NCBI GenBank assembly: GCA_008360975.2
Contig: CM039211.1
Span: forward strand, 72,127,965-72,191,964
Direction of reading: 5' to 3'
DNA length: 64,000 bases
Origin: Lichenostomus cassidix
Taxonomy: Eukaryota > Chordata > Aves > Passeriformes > Meliphagidae
Positions within the stretch are counted from its first letter, which is position 1, and each line of letters begins with the position of its first letter. The notes under the pieces are model-generated. The model was not told the DNA's origin and searched no databases. It saw only the letters and a program-made list of their open reading frames with translations. The translations under genes were made by a program, and so were the position numbers. Positions 26,801-37,307 of this stretch are shown here, in pieces.

Positions 26801-29697
26801 TCACACCTGACCTCCCAGCCCTGCCCTTTGTCTTGCAGCTCTGAGCATTGCATCCCCATTTGACAGCATCTACCTTGGCTTGCACAACTACAACTGTGCC
26901 CTGGCCTGCATCGCCATCGGGGGAATGTTCTACGCCCTGACCTGGCAGACACATCTGCTGTCACTTGCCTGTGGTGAGTGCCTTTTACAGAAGGGGAAGA
27001 CAAAAAATTTGTGCAGCCAGGCAGCCTATGAGGAGCTTGGATTTAGAGTCAGCCATCACTCTGTTTGTCCCAAAAGTAGGTACTGTGCAAGAGCTTTTTT
27101 CTGATGGCATCAGCACTGGGCTTGGAGGTGCAAGTGAGTACAGAGAGAAAAGTATTAGACTCTGATAATGTGGAAAGATCTAGAAAGGGTGGATGTAATG
27201 TTTGTGAAAGGAGCACAGGCTTTTCCACAAGCATGGTTAACAAATTAACAACTCAACAAATTTGCAGAAGCAGCCTTTTCATAATTATATGTATCACTAG
27301 AGGAAGTGTGTCATAAGAAGGGAGCTGTTGCACCAGGTCAGTTTAAAATCCATGTACCAAAGACCCCACCTCCAACAGCAGTCAAAACCAGGCACTATGG
27401 GAGCAGTTTAAGGAAAGAAATTTCCCATTTAAGACATTCCTGTAAGTTTTATCCAGACTCCAATAATCTTTATCTCAGTCATTTTCTGTCCTGAGCACAG
27501 TTTCTGGATTTCTCAGTAGCTGTTCCTTCTTCGGTTGAGTGCTTGGGTGCTTCCTGGTTCTGCCATCCCTGGAATCCTGGGGCACAGAGTCTCCCTGCTA
27601 GCTGGCTGTGCTGTGCAGCCACAGGACAGGGAGCTTCTCAGGTCCAGCACTGCTGGAGAATTTCTGCAATTCCCACTGCATGTGGGTCAGGTCGTGCCAA
27701 ATAAAAAGAAATTAAAGATAAAATAAATGCCACCATAACTTGCTCGTGACAAAACCATGCTCTTCATTCATGATTTATCTGTCCAGAGCAGACAGGATGA
27801 AATGTAGTCACAGAACCATTTGGGTTGGAAAATACCTCTAAAATCCACCACTGCCCTGGGCAAGTCCAGCCAGGGCTGGACAGCCTTTTGAGTGAAGAAA
27901 TTTTGTCCCTAATATTCAACCTAAATTCAACCCTGCTGCAACTTGAGGGCATTTTCTCTAGGGACATTTCAACTAATTGTTGAATTGTATCAGTGATCCT
28001 CACACCAGGTAGCTGGGATGATATTTTGCTGTACATTTGAACAATATTGCTATTTTTTTATATTTTCTTTGGAGAATTGAACAATATTTTCCTCATCCTG
28101 AGTTCTCTTTGGTCTTTTCTTCTCAGCATTATTTTGTGCCTACTCCGGAGCAGCTCTTGCTAATGCCCTCTCTGTGGTAAGTGTGGGGTTTTGTGTTTTA
28201 GTTGTGGTTTTTGATTTATTTGTTTTAACTGTACTTTGATTTGTTCCAATCTAATGTTAAGGAAATGCTTCAAAATTCTCCATGTCAGCTTTGACAGCAC
28301 TGAAATTTGAATGCTGCAGCCAGTTGGCAGGTCTTGTACAAACTCTGTGTCAGTTGAATTGTGCCCCTGAAGACTTTATATCTGATAATAAGATTTCAAA
28401 GACTTTTGGAGTATGTTATCCACAACAGGGCTGTGCACATATGTGTGAGTTACAGCAACAGCATATAGTTTGAGATTAAATACACAGTTGAACATTATCT
28501 TTTAGCAATTCCAAATTATCTAAATTTTCATTTGCATCTTTCAATATCTTTCTCCAGCCCTGCCCACAGATATTATTAAACTTTGAACTAGGTATGAATA
28601 TTGAAATGAGGGGAAGACTGTTCTGTTAAGTACAAAGTTATTATATTTGGACAAATCAAGAATGGAGCGAATACAGAAATGCCAGTCTTTGTTTCTTCTT
28701 TAAGATCTGAGAGAATAAAACAAAACCATATTTTAATTAAATTGATTTACTAACTTAAAATAAAAAAAATATTAGAACTAGCAGCTTTGTGCACTAAATA
28801 TTTTCATCTGGCACCCTCTCAGTACTGTGTACTTCCCTGCATATGGGCTGCTTTAAGCACACTTGTTTTTGGGAGGCATCAGGAAAAAGGACACCCACCT
28901 TGTATTCTTATTATCTTCTTTTTGGCAGACCTTAATTCAGGTCAAGAGGTGGGGAAACAGAGAGGACTGAGGGCTGAATGTGATGCCAGTGACATCACAT
29001 TGGGGAGAGTGAAAATGTGTGAATAACACCCTCAATAAATGATGTTTTACAGAGCAGACATAGTAGAATTTGGCTCTTTCATTAGAGAGTTCAAGTGTCT
29101 ATGTGTGAGCTGGGTGTCTTGGCTTTCACTGCCATCATCAGAGCTCTGGAGCTTGATTCAGTGTTGGTGCCATTCAGCACCAACAGCTGCACCTCTGGAA
29201 GGACTGAGCTGTCCAGTGCTGGGTGCTCTGTGCAGCTCCACACCCTCCAGGTGAACCAGAGACCTCTGCATGGCCAGCTCAGTCAGCATTCGGTAGCCAC
29301 TCTGCCTTCAGGGAAAGCACAGGCTCCCCCAGCTTCCCAAATGCAAGAGTTTAGCCACAGGCAGATGTAAAAAGCACCAAAACGCTGTCCCTGAGTGCAG
29401 CCCGGTGTCTGTTCTGTCCCCTCGCAGCTCGGGCTGCCAGTCTGCACTTGGCCCTTCTGCCTCTCCGCCCTCCTCTTCCTGCTGATCACTTCAGAAAACC
29501 CAGCCATCTACAGGATGCCCCTCTGCAAGGTCACCCACCCTGAAGCCAACCGGATCTTCTACCTCAGGATGAAGAGAAGGGCCTCGGAGAGCAGGAGGGA
29601 AGAGCAGAAGAGAAAGGAGCAGAAACCCTGTGCCAGCTCGGAAATAAACAGTGGGGAAACCCCCCTGTGCACCCCCAAGAGCCGCCACAGCCACTGA
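17678..29697 (+). CDS. SLC14A2: Urea transporter, UT-A2-like (gene span, 8 coding exons)
   Basis: Coding exons: 17678-17843, 19806-19995, 20463-20591, 22797-22989, 24488-24635, 26839-26973, 28127-28176, 29428-29697; 1281 bp including the stop, 426 aa. All introns are GT-AG with phases 1,2,2,0,1,1,0. The product belongs to the SLC14 family of facilitative urea channels, plasma-membrane trimers in which each monomer has two homologous halves lining one pore. Seen: the N-half signature LPVLTLPF at residues 178-185, the C-half signature LPVCTWPF at 340-347, the [15 protein letters not shown] stretch at 69-83, [13 protein letters not shown] at 236-248, and an N-glycosylation sequon NIT at 216. '[12 protein letters not shown]' and '[14 protein letters not shown]' favour UT-A over UT-B. 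It has one module, like mammalian UT-A2 (397 aa), not the double module of UT-A1. Odd points: Gly242 replaces the usual Asp, and the tail is extended and charged. Family assignment is very sure; the paralogue assignment rests on remembered human sequences. Confidence 0.93.
18104..18159. repeat. 28-bp tandem duplication (gene 1 intron 1)
   Basis: Two near-identical adjacent copies of a unit starting TCACATTAGCAGTGCCCAG. The rest of intron 1 (17844-19805) shows nothing recognisable. Confidence 0.85.
19806..19995 (+). CDS. SLC14A2: Gene 1 coding exon 2 (first membrane segments)
   Basis: Residues 56-118 plus two bases of Arg119. Acceptor CTCCAG ends 19805; donor CAG|GTAAG at 19996. Carries [19 protein letters not shown] (65-83), a near-invariant SLC14 block, then the hydrophobic stretch ending ALSQDR. 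The split first codon gives Asn56 where UT proteins usually have Asp before Lys-Pro. Length 190 bp, as in gene 2. Confidence 0.92.
20179..20271. repeat. 46-bp tandem duplication (gene 1 intron 2)
   Basis: Two identical adjacent copies of a 46-bp unit starting TAGCCATTGTCACAGCCATG; it ends 191 bp before exon 3. A recent replication-slippage or microhomology event is the likely source. Confidence 0.9.
20463..20591 (+). CDS. SLC14A2: Gene 1 coding exon 3
   Basis: Residues 119-161 and the first two bases of Cys162. Encodes the [19 protein letters not shown] block (126-144), typical of UT-A, followed by YYWWLLPPV. Acceptor CATCACAG ends 20462; donor CCTG|GTAAGT at 20592. Length 129 bp, matching gene 2. 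Confidence 0.92.
20592..22796. other. Gene 1 intron 3
   Basis: AT-rich intron of 2.2 kb. No repeat or additional exon recognised. Confidence 0.6.
22797..22989 (+). CDS. SLC14A2: Gene 1 coding exon 4 (N-half urea signature)
   Basis: Residues 162-226. Contains [13 protein letters not shown], the first LPxxTxPF urea signature (178-185; pore Thr182), and the extracellular loop with sequon N216-I-T. Acceptor TTCTCAG ends 22796; donor CTG|GTGAGC at 22990, phase 0. Length 193 bp, matching gene 2. Confidence 0.93.
23358..24358 (+). mobile_element. CR1 LINE, ~1 kb with the end of ORF2 (gene 1 intron 4)
   Basis: Starts with degraded reverse-transcriptase coding sequence. The segment equivalent to the catalytic FADD box reads as SADV (codons at ~23501-23512), so it is dead. 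It continues through the ORF2 end, the standard 3' UTR (GCCCAGAGAAGCTGTGGCTG) and the tail CATTCCATGATTCTGTG. It fills most of the intron in the sense direction. Confidence 0.88.
24488..24635 (+). CDS. SLC14A2: Gene 1 coding exon 5 (C-half start)
   Basis: Residues 227-275. [16 protein letters not shown] then NPWTGGIFL; the Gly at 242 (codon GGA, 24533-24535) stands where gene 2 and other UTs have Asp. Acceptor CTGTAG ends 24487; donor GCAG|GTGAG at 24636, phase 1. Length 148 bp, matching gene 2. Confidence 0.92.
26084..26792 (-). mobile_element. Solo LTR-like insertion A (gene 1 intron 5)
   Basis: A 709-bp block starting TGTTATGAAT and ending CTGCCACA, flanked on both sides by GGTAC (26079-26083 and 26793-26797): the TG...CA ends and 5-bp target duplication expected of a retroviral solo LTR. 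A related 709-bp copy sits at 51295-52003. The minus orientation is a weak guess, from a TATAAAG-like box and AATAAG-type signals read in that direction. No internal retroviral coding sequence is adjacent. It ends 46 bp before exon 6. Confidence 0.75.
26839..26973 (+). CDS. SLC14A2: Gene 1 coding exon 6
   Basis: Residues 276-320. [19 protein letters not shown], then [17 protein letters not shown]. The wording ALxIAxPFDSIY is UT-A-like; UT-B reads GLSL at this point. Acceptor TCTTGCAG ends 26838, only 46 bp after a solo LTR-like insertion. Donor TGTG|GTGAGT at 26974. Length 135 bp, matching gene 2. Confidence 0.92.
27809..27965 (-). mobile_element. CR1 LINE 3' fragment (gene 1 intron 6)
   Basis: CAGAACCATTTGGGTTGGAA, then CAAGTCCAGCCAGGGCTGG and TAATATTCAACCTAAATTCA are reversed CR1 landmarks. 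Confidence 0.8.
28127..28176 (+). CDS. SLC14A2: Gene 1 coding exon 7 (micro-exon)
   Basis: Residues 321-337, [17 protein letters not shown]. Too short for ORF finding alone, but it is bracketed by TTCTCAG (ends 28126) and GTG|GTAAGTG (28177), fills the reading frame exactly, and has a 50-bp counterpart in gene 2. Confidence 0.9.
28177..29427. other. Gene 1 intron 7
   Basis: 1.25 kb, nothing recognised apart from A/T-rich tracts. Confidence 0.5.
29428..29697 (+). CDS. SLC14A2: Gene 1 last coding exon (C-half signature and charged tail)
   Basis: Residues 338-426 and TGA. Starts [19 protein letters not shown], the second LPxxTxPF signature (340-347; pore Thr344), then [13 protein letters not shown]. 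The last ~40 residues form a hydrophilic, Arg/Lys/Glu/Ser-rich cytoplasmic tail with an RRAS motif at 387-390 that fits a PKA consensus. Acceptor CTCGCAG ends 29427. The tail is about 31 residues longer than in gene 2. Confidence 0.92.
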   Translation, partial: LGLPVCTWPFCLSALLFLLITSENPAIYRMPLCKVTHPEANRIFYLRMKRRASESRREEQKRKEQKPCASSEINSGETPLCTPKSRHSH

Positions 29698-30114
29698 TCT
29701 CAGGTGCACACAGCTGGGCAGGTTGGGGCAGCTTGTCAAATGTCACCCCAGTGTCACAGCACAGCCACAAACACCACTTTTGCCAGCAGTCTGCAGGCTG
29801 GGGATTCAGCATTCCACACTGGAGAAATCACGGTTTGCCCTTGAGCTAAGCTTTCCAAAAAGCACTCAGGTAACATAATAACAGCTGCCTTATCAATCCA
29901 CTGGCTGTTAACTTGAAAGTCACCTCTTATCAATAATAATTATAAGAATAGGCAGAGGAACATTAAAGCTGACAAGAGGCTGCATTTAATTTCAGAGGTG
30001 TAATTTAACAAAATAAATATGCTGAGAAGGCATTGGTGTCTAATAATAATAAATAATGTAAGAACTAAGTCAAGAGCTGCACTTCAAATTAAGAACATGT
30101 ATATTTAAAAGTGA

Positions 30115-30120
30115 AATAAA
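30115..30120 (+). promoter_or_regulatory. Candidate poly(A) signal of gene 1
   Basis: AATAAA 418 bp past the stop, followed by a T/G-rich stretch (CTGTTCTCTTCCTTTCTTG) suitable as a downstream element. A second AATAAA at 30012-30017 is an alternative. Confidence 0.45.
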
Positions 30121-32596
30121 CAGACTGTTCTCTTCCTTTCTTGTGTGCCATCAATGTCTAACCCTTTTAATACCTCTTAACAGCTACAACACACACAGGT
30201 AAACATTCTTACAGAGCACATCCTGTAGCACTTTTGGTGCCATCTCCTGGCTCTTCATTAAGTGCCAAGGCAATGAATTTATATGCTTTAATCAGACTAG
30301 AAGAGTGACTAGCTAGCAATGATCAAACATTCTTTTTTTCCTTGAATAACTTTCTGTCTTACAAATAGAAGGTCTCTCTCTCTCTGTGTCTCTCTCTCTC
30401 CTGCTGATTGCAGGATAGCAGGTCTGAATCCCAACACACATCCTGTGGGAAATTGGGAAACTTCATGCAAAGAGTGGGATAAACATTTACTGCAGGTAAG
30501 GAAGGTGGCAGTTCCTTCCCTCCCTTTCCTAGAGGAACAGATCCTTTCCATTAAGCCATGAAAAATTAACAAATCAAAGGTTCCCATTTCCACTTCATGC
30601 CTCCTCCAAGTCCTTACAACAGGGAAGCACCAACTTCCCTAAAGAGGATTTTCTCAGGAACCTTTTCCAAAACCTCTGTGAAGGAGGCCTGACAGAAAGG
30701 CTTTCTCATTCTAATGTTGTTTTACAAGGTCATTTTAGAATCACAGAGCCAGAGGATGTGAACACTTAGAATCCAAAGAGACTGTGCCACCTCAAACATT
30801 CAGATCAGACCCTGTCCTCTCTGCCTGGTGATGTAGGGCTGTTTAGTAGATCCATGTGAATGGTTTTGGGCAGGTGAGATCCCAGCTCCAAATCCCACTT
30901 TTTTTAAAGTTGAGCCTGGAAGCTGCTGATGGGACTATTTCTGCCTTTATCACCAAAAAAATAATGCAGCACCAGCATCTGCCAGCCCCTCTAAACGTCC
31001 CTTAGAAACAGCATCCAGGATTCATCCTGGGAGATGAAAACACAGTGTTGTTTATGTTTAGATCTTTTTTTAAACAGGTGAGGCCATTCCAGGAGCTCTG
31101 GCAAAATTTAAGTCCCACTTCCTTCCTTCTCTGCCAGGACACCCTTTGAGCAAACAGCAAACAATGCTAACGGCAAAAAAGTCTCTCATGGTCACTACAA
31201 ACTGCAAGATCGGGGACATCACGCCATTGCTGCTGCTGTGGAGAGACAAAGAAAGGCAGAATAGCACAAGAGGTGACACAAAACTGAGTGAAGACCTTCC
31301 CTCTACAGCAGTCAATGAAATATGAAGCTCACAGAAACTAGCAGAATCTATTTATGCAAGGTTTAATTTAGCTCATGCACAGTCCAGCATGAGAGAAATA
31401 TTTAAATAGTAGCCATACAAAGTTACTGCAAAAAATACTGCAATATAATGCTATAGCCATATATGTGAAAAAGAACTTCAACTGCAGTTAGTTATGTCCA
31501 ACATATTATTTGTTTTCCTAAAAATAAGAGTGAAGCCCACACACAATATGGCTATTGGAAAGGATTTGTCATGTAAGTGCCACTGCAGGCATTAATTCCT
31601 CAGCCACAAGAAAATCCATCCTGAAACCAATTAGTAAAGCAATTTCTAGAGCTGAAGCCTTCCATAAAAAATAAACAGCTTTTTTAAGTCTCTAGCTAAT
31701 CAAAAGATTTGACTAACTATAGCCAGTACTAATAATTCTTGAAAAGAGACATGACAAATCAAGTGTCTCCTGCAAGGGAGCAGCAGACAATAAAAGCACT
31801 AACTGAAGCTATCAGCAGTCTGATACCTACAGAGTTCTATAAAAATTTTCATTAAGAGAGATAAAATGTACAGTTTTCAGTGGGACTAATAATTTTGAGA
31901 CAGCTCCCAGAGATCTAACATAAAACAAATATGCCCATTAAAGGCACAAAAAAAAAACCCTCTTCTGTAATTAGAGCAGTCACTCCACCCAGCTCACCTC
32001 CATCTTATATAACATTAAATAAATGTTCCTGTACAAACAATACCTGGCCCAGCCATAGCACATGAAAAATCAACCCCCTAAAAATTTGCCTTCAAAAATC
32101 AAAAAGGCAGAACAGACTAAGCAAAGTGAAGGAAGTGAGCTCCCCAGTGAACAAAGACAATTCTTTTGTAACTGGTGCCCAGTGTAAAAATTAGAATATA
32201 CACAATGTGGTTCTAAGAAAAATGCTTACTTTACTGCTCCAAATATAATTTTTCCCACTCTTGTATTTGCTTCATACCACCTAAAAGAAAAAAAAACACA
32301 ACTTTTCTCTTTGGGAGGAGGTTCATAACTCTTCTCCCATAGACTTCTGTTGATAAGATCAGCTGCAGAATTCATAGAGAAAAAGCTGGGGAAAGTCCTA
32401 GCTTGAGTATTGGTGGCTCCAGGGTGACTTACCTGTTAATGACTCCTCATGAACAATTAGCAAAGCTACACGGAGGGAATGTGGAGAGAAGGGATTTGGT
32501 TTCCCAGTGGATGTTGTTTGTAGCAGAGGTCAGAGCAACACTGCCACCTGCACTGTAGCATCCAAGCTGCTGGAGCATGAAATTTCCCTCCTGATT
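30121..32596. other. Intergenic stretch downstream of gene 1
   Basis: Contains a TC microsatellite (30373-30400). No exon, RNA gene or clear transposon recognised. Confidence 0.5.
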
Positions 32597-32820
32597 CATA
32601 GAATCACAGAATCCTTTAGACTGGGAAAGCCCTCTAAGATCCTCAAGTCCAACCATTCCCCCAGCACTGCTAAACTTGCCACTAACCTATGTCCCCATGT
32701 GCCCCATCCACATGGCTTTCAAGTCCTTCCAGGGATGGGAAATCCATCCCTGCCTTGGGCAGCCTGTCAGTGTTTGACAGCCCTTTCCATAATGAAATTT
32801 CTCCTGGTAGCAAAAGTCTA
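32597..32820 (-). mobile_element. CR1 LINE 3' fragment
   Basis: TTCATAGAATCACAGAATCC, CCCTCTAAGATCCTCAAGTC and GTGCCCCATCCACATGGCTT: reversed CR1 of the same subtype as 14398-14595. Confidence 0.85.
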
Positions 32821-34721
32821 AAATTGATTTCCATCATCTCATCTTTCTGGGGACTCAACAACCTCCTCAAGTACCAGTGGGGCTAAGAGCAGACAGGAAG
32901 AGCACAGAGGGACACCACAGAGGAAGGTGGAGACACCAGGGAGGACACCCAAAGCTGCAAGCCTGGAAAACAGTGATGGGGAGAAGTGGCTGCAGGGCTG
33001 CACAGATCTCACAGGCCAGGCAAAGCATGGTGGGTTAAAGCCTCATGAACAGATTTCCTTGCTGGCTTCCACTCTCGAGCAACCAGAGCCACTTTGCAGC
33101 AGAGCCTGCGCCCAGCATTACTGTGAGCTTAGAACAAAAAATGTCATTTTTTCAGCCCTTCTGCAGTGCAATATCTCTTGTCCCCATACCTGCAAGTGTT
33201 CAGTGCAAATAGGAGCCTGAAATCACCAGACACAGGGGGAGGGTGCATCCCTCCCCAGCCCCTAGGCTGCTGGCACAGGGAGCCAGCCAGCATCCCAGCA
33301 GGCACCAGAAAATACCAGGAAGGGATCTATACCAGGAGAGGCACTCCAGCAACACAGGGCCTCCCTACAAACAGAAAACCCCAAAACTCTAAAACTTGTC
33401 CAAATAAGATGAGTCCCTAAAATATCCAGATGCTGGGGAGTTGCTCTGTGCTCTGTCCATGCCTGAGATCTCCAGTCTGCAGTGACAGACATTTCGCCCA
33501 ACAGTGCAGAATGATTTAGGTTTTTTGTAGATCACATTTTTCAGGGTTACAGAAAAAGCACTGTGATGGGGAGGTCTGTTTGCTGAACATTGTCCCCTCA
33601 GTCCCTCCTCCTCCACTTCAGTTTTAATTTGGGAGATGGAAGGGGTTCAAACAGGAAACAAGCCCTTGATTGCAGCTGATTTTACAGCTCTCAGGGGGTC
33701 TTTTACAAACCCCTGCAGCTGTTGCCACAGCTGGAATTCACACATCCCAGTGGTGGGATAAGAAGACCAGGGGTCTTCTCTGTGAGAAGCAAAGGTTTCT
33801 TCCACCACGTTTTGCCTGGGAATGAGTTTGGGTATCTCTGACTTCTTACTCAGCAGCTCCTGAGTGCTCTCAATTACCTGTATGCATTTAATAGCTTAAG
33901 CTCACCTGGAGCTGCATCCTCACATTTGTCTCCAGGAGCAGCCCTTTGTATGGACAGTTGACAAATACCCAAATCCCTGTTTCCAAAAGCTTCCCATCCC
34001 CTGTTCCCAACTTCACACTGCACAGCAGGGTTGAAGCACTAAGTGTGTGCAGAAGCCCTTCCAAAACATCCAAGTCCATCACCCACCCAAAATGCACAGA
34101 TGTTGGGGATGTTTAGCACATCCCAGCACCTGCAAATTAAACTGTGCTGTGCACTGAATTGCAAAAGGCAAAAGCAGAGAGACAGAGGCATCCTTGACCT
34201 GTGCAGCTTAAGATGATCTGTAGTCTTTTTCCCCCTGCACACCCCATCCTGCACCTGACACTGCTTTTCCACACTTTCCTCATTTCAGCCAAGTGCTGAC
34301 AGCTCTGTTGCTCTATCATCCAAAAATCTCTGCTCTGCAGAACCCCTCAGACAGAAATCAGGTAGAGACTTCCTGTCTTTGGAGAAAACAAAAAAGGCAG
34401 AGGTGATGACAAACTGTCAGCCAGTAATGGTTTCTTACTGTAGCCAATTCAGTTTAATTCACTTGTGCCAATTAAATCATGTTTAGGGCATTTTCCCTCC
34501 ACAAAAACTGAATCACCCAATAGATATGACTTTTTTTTCTTTTGCCTACCCAAAAATGTGTATCTTTACTGCAAATGGATTAATACTTGTTTATACTTGT
34601 GCATGAAAGTATTGCTCCATAGTACTGTTTGCAAAATCCCATAACCACCCGCAGCCAGAGCAAATCTTCACCTATTCATTGCCCTGATTATTAATTTTCT
34701 GTTGTTTCTACTGTCTAATAT
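32821..34721. other. Intergenic, nothing recognised
   Basis: No exon or repeat recognised. Confidence 0.4.
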
Positions 34722-34931
34722 TTCATTTCTGGATACTACCAGTCCTCTTTCTCTTGTTGATCAGCTATGTGCAGCTATCCACTTCTATCAAGAACTACTT
34801 GGCAAGAAAGCAAAAACCAGTTGGATTTATAGGCTGAAAGAGTTTCTCACTGGAAGAATTATAGTATTCTGCTCTATTAAGGCCTAACACATTCATCTCC
34901 TGCAACATACAGCTTTGTGAGAATGGATTAG
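34722..34931 (+). repeat. 210-bp direct repeat, copy 1
   Basis: TTCATTTCTGGATACTACCA to AGAATGGATTAG; a copy differing at scattered positions lies 1295 bp downstream. No TG/CA ends or target duplication seen. The family is not recognised. Confidence 0.85.
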
Positions 34932-35329
34932 TTCCTTGGAAGCAACCATGCCCTGGTGAGACTCACAGCTTTACCATCAGGGCAAAGGAAGCAGAAAGGG
35001 CAGGAAAGTCTATTAAGCAGAGAGCAGATGAAGAGAAATTGACTCTGAAATTGCAAAAGTGAATGAAGAATCAGAAAGACACCTTGCCTTGGGTCATTAT
35101 AAAGAGGCAAGTCTGGCCAGCTTTGTCATTCATAAGGGGATCCTGCTTCCCTGAGGTTTGGAAAAAGAGCCTCTTTGAATCTGGGCTTTTCCCTGGAGCC
35201 AGGAGAGCAGGAGAGGGGTTTGAAGTTGAAAGTTAGAATTTTTTGAGTTTCAGTTTCCAATCTGTACTGAAATGTGGCAATACAGTCAACCTCAGGCTTT
35301 GAAATTCCTCTAGTATTCCAGATTGTTTC

Positions 35330-35388
35330 AATGTAATGGTTGGACTCAAAGGTCTTCTCTGACCAAAGTATTCTATAATGCTGTGATT
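35330..35388 (+). mobile_element. CR1-like 3' tail remnant
   Basis: ATGGTTGGACTCAAAGGTCT, then AAGTATTCTATAATGCTGTG resembles the last 60 bp of CR1. Short, so tentative. Confidence 0.45.
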
Positions 35389-36016
35389 AAAATAGGGCTG
35401 ATCCAGTCTGCCATGACAGAGATGACCAGAAAAACAAGCAGCCTTGGGGTTCAAGCTCATGCATGAACCAGACAGCTTTTCTCCTTACCACCTCCTGAGT
35501 CTCAGGGACAAGACTCAATCTCATCTCCACAGGCACCCAGGCCAGCCTAGAGAAATATCCACTGCTGGCAGGAGAAATGATCCTGCTGACTGGAAAAAGG
35601 GGAACACAAAACCAGACAAGGAGAGCCAGCCAGAAGAATGTATTGTGCATATGTGACCTGTATTTCACTGGGTTTCACAATACACATGACTGCCTGGTTT
35701 TTCTTGGGGCCTCAGACACATTTCCTGAGCTGGACAGCATGGGCATCTCAACACTGGTGAGAGGGATGGTTCCAGGAGGCAGATCCTCATCACCAATCTG
35801 TAAACCACCAGTGCACCCCTTGGCATGTGTTGGCCTTGACTAACTACCTAATTTTCAAACAATTCCCCACTCCCAGTAGCAGTCATGTTTTGAACAAATA
35901 CCTTGAAAAATTTGCAGTTTTTTACCTCAGCACTCAGAGAATCGGGCTGCAGGAGGAGAGTCTGCACCTCTCCAACCTAAAGTTGCACCTATTTGCAGAG
36001 CAAATAATTCTGATGC

Positions 36017-36230
36017 TTCATTTCTGGATACTACCAGTCCTCTTTCTCTTGTTGATCAGCTATGTACAGTGTCTTCCACTTCTACCAAGAACTACTTGGC
36101 AAGAAAGCAAAAACCAGTTGGATTTATAGGCTGAAAGAGTTTCTCATTGGAAGAATTATAGTATTCTTCTCTATGTTAAGGCCTAACATATTCATCTCCT
36201 ACAACATACAAGTTTGTCAGAATGGATTAG
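36017..36230 (+). repeat. 210-bp direct repeat, copy 2
   Basis: 214 bp, nearly the same sequence as 34722-34931 with small indels and substitutions. The ~1.1 kb between the copies has no recognisable coding content. Confidence 0.85.
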
Positions 36231-37307
36231 ATTCTTTTATTTATTAGAATTAGAAAACATCAGAATAAAAAAAAAATTTTAAAAAAGAGTAGAACTTTTT
36301 TGCAGGTTACCATAAAACAACTACAACCTGCTCTTCACACATTCCTGCCCCATTTCTATGCCAGGATACACAGACTGTTGTTTTTAATCAACAAGCTGGT
36401 TTCCAGATATCACTCATGAACTCTTGGAGCTGCATGGACTGAGGAGGTGAGTCATGAGAGGACCACAAGGTGGACAGGAAGGACAGTGGGTGTCCAGAGT
36501 GGGTAAGTAGAGGATGGAAGTGATGTGTCTGCATTGGGAGAACTGTAAATTTTGGGAGCACACAGAAAATGTGCTGCTCAGCACACAGAGCATCACAGAG
36601 GCTCTGTGCACAGGGAGTTCAGGCTGTTCCAGGGTCAGGGAATTGCTCCTTGTTCCTGTGAAACTGGAGGTGTGAATTCCTGCTGGGATTTCCACAGCTG
36701 CACTGCGGCTGTGCTGGAGCACCACGAGAGGGAGACGAACACCAACTGTGCTCTGCTCCAGCCACTCACTGTCCACTGCCACACCAAGGAATGCCAAACA
36801 CCAGCTTTCTCGGGAGAATTTTACAGCCCAAAACGCAGGGATGGAAGCTTCCCACACCAGCTGGGCTGTTGGGCCACTCTGAATAAACCCAAAACTATTT
36901 CCCTCAGCAAACAAGCCCAAGATTGTGACAGACCCTGAGGTGCTCCGTGCTGAAACAGATTTTTCCATTCTTCACTCGCTCATAAAAACCAGATGAAAAG
37001 CAGTGTGTCCACGGATGCTGATGGGGGCAGACTTGCTCCTCCAGGCACCCTGCCTGTGGCACAGGTCAGTCCTCAGCTGGGCACAGGAGCTGTGTCCTCA
37101 GCCAGGACATGGGCTGAGCACCACTCTCCCTCAGTGGTCATCTCCCACTCCAGCCACACCTCCATTTCCACTGCCAGCTCTCCACACACCTCCAGAGGAA
37201 CCACAGACTAGCAATAATTCTGGAAGTGAAATATTAGGCTTGGTCATAGTCAGCCCAGACGAGCTGTGAAAGTCCCTTACCTCACTGTAGCAAATTTGGA
37301 GCATCAC
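36231..37307. other. Intergenic, nothing recognised
   Basis: A 184-codon open frame on the minus strand (36414-36968) has no recognisable domain and overlaps another long frame; it is not called as a gene. Confidence 0.4.

Noticed and set aside
36414..36968. 184-codon minus-strand open frame
   Set aside because: Overlapped by a 128-codon frame on the other strand, with no recognisable domain and no transcript signals.
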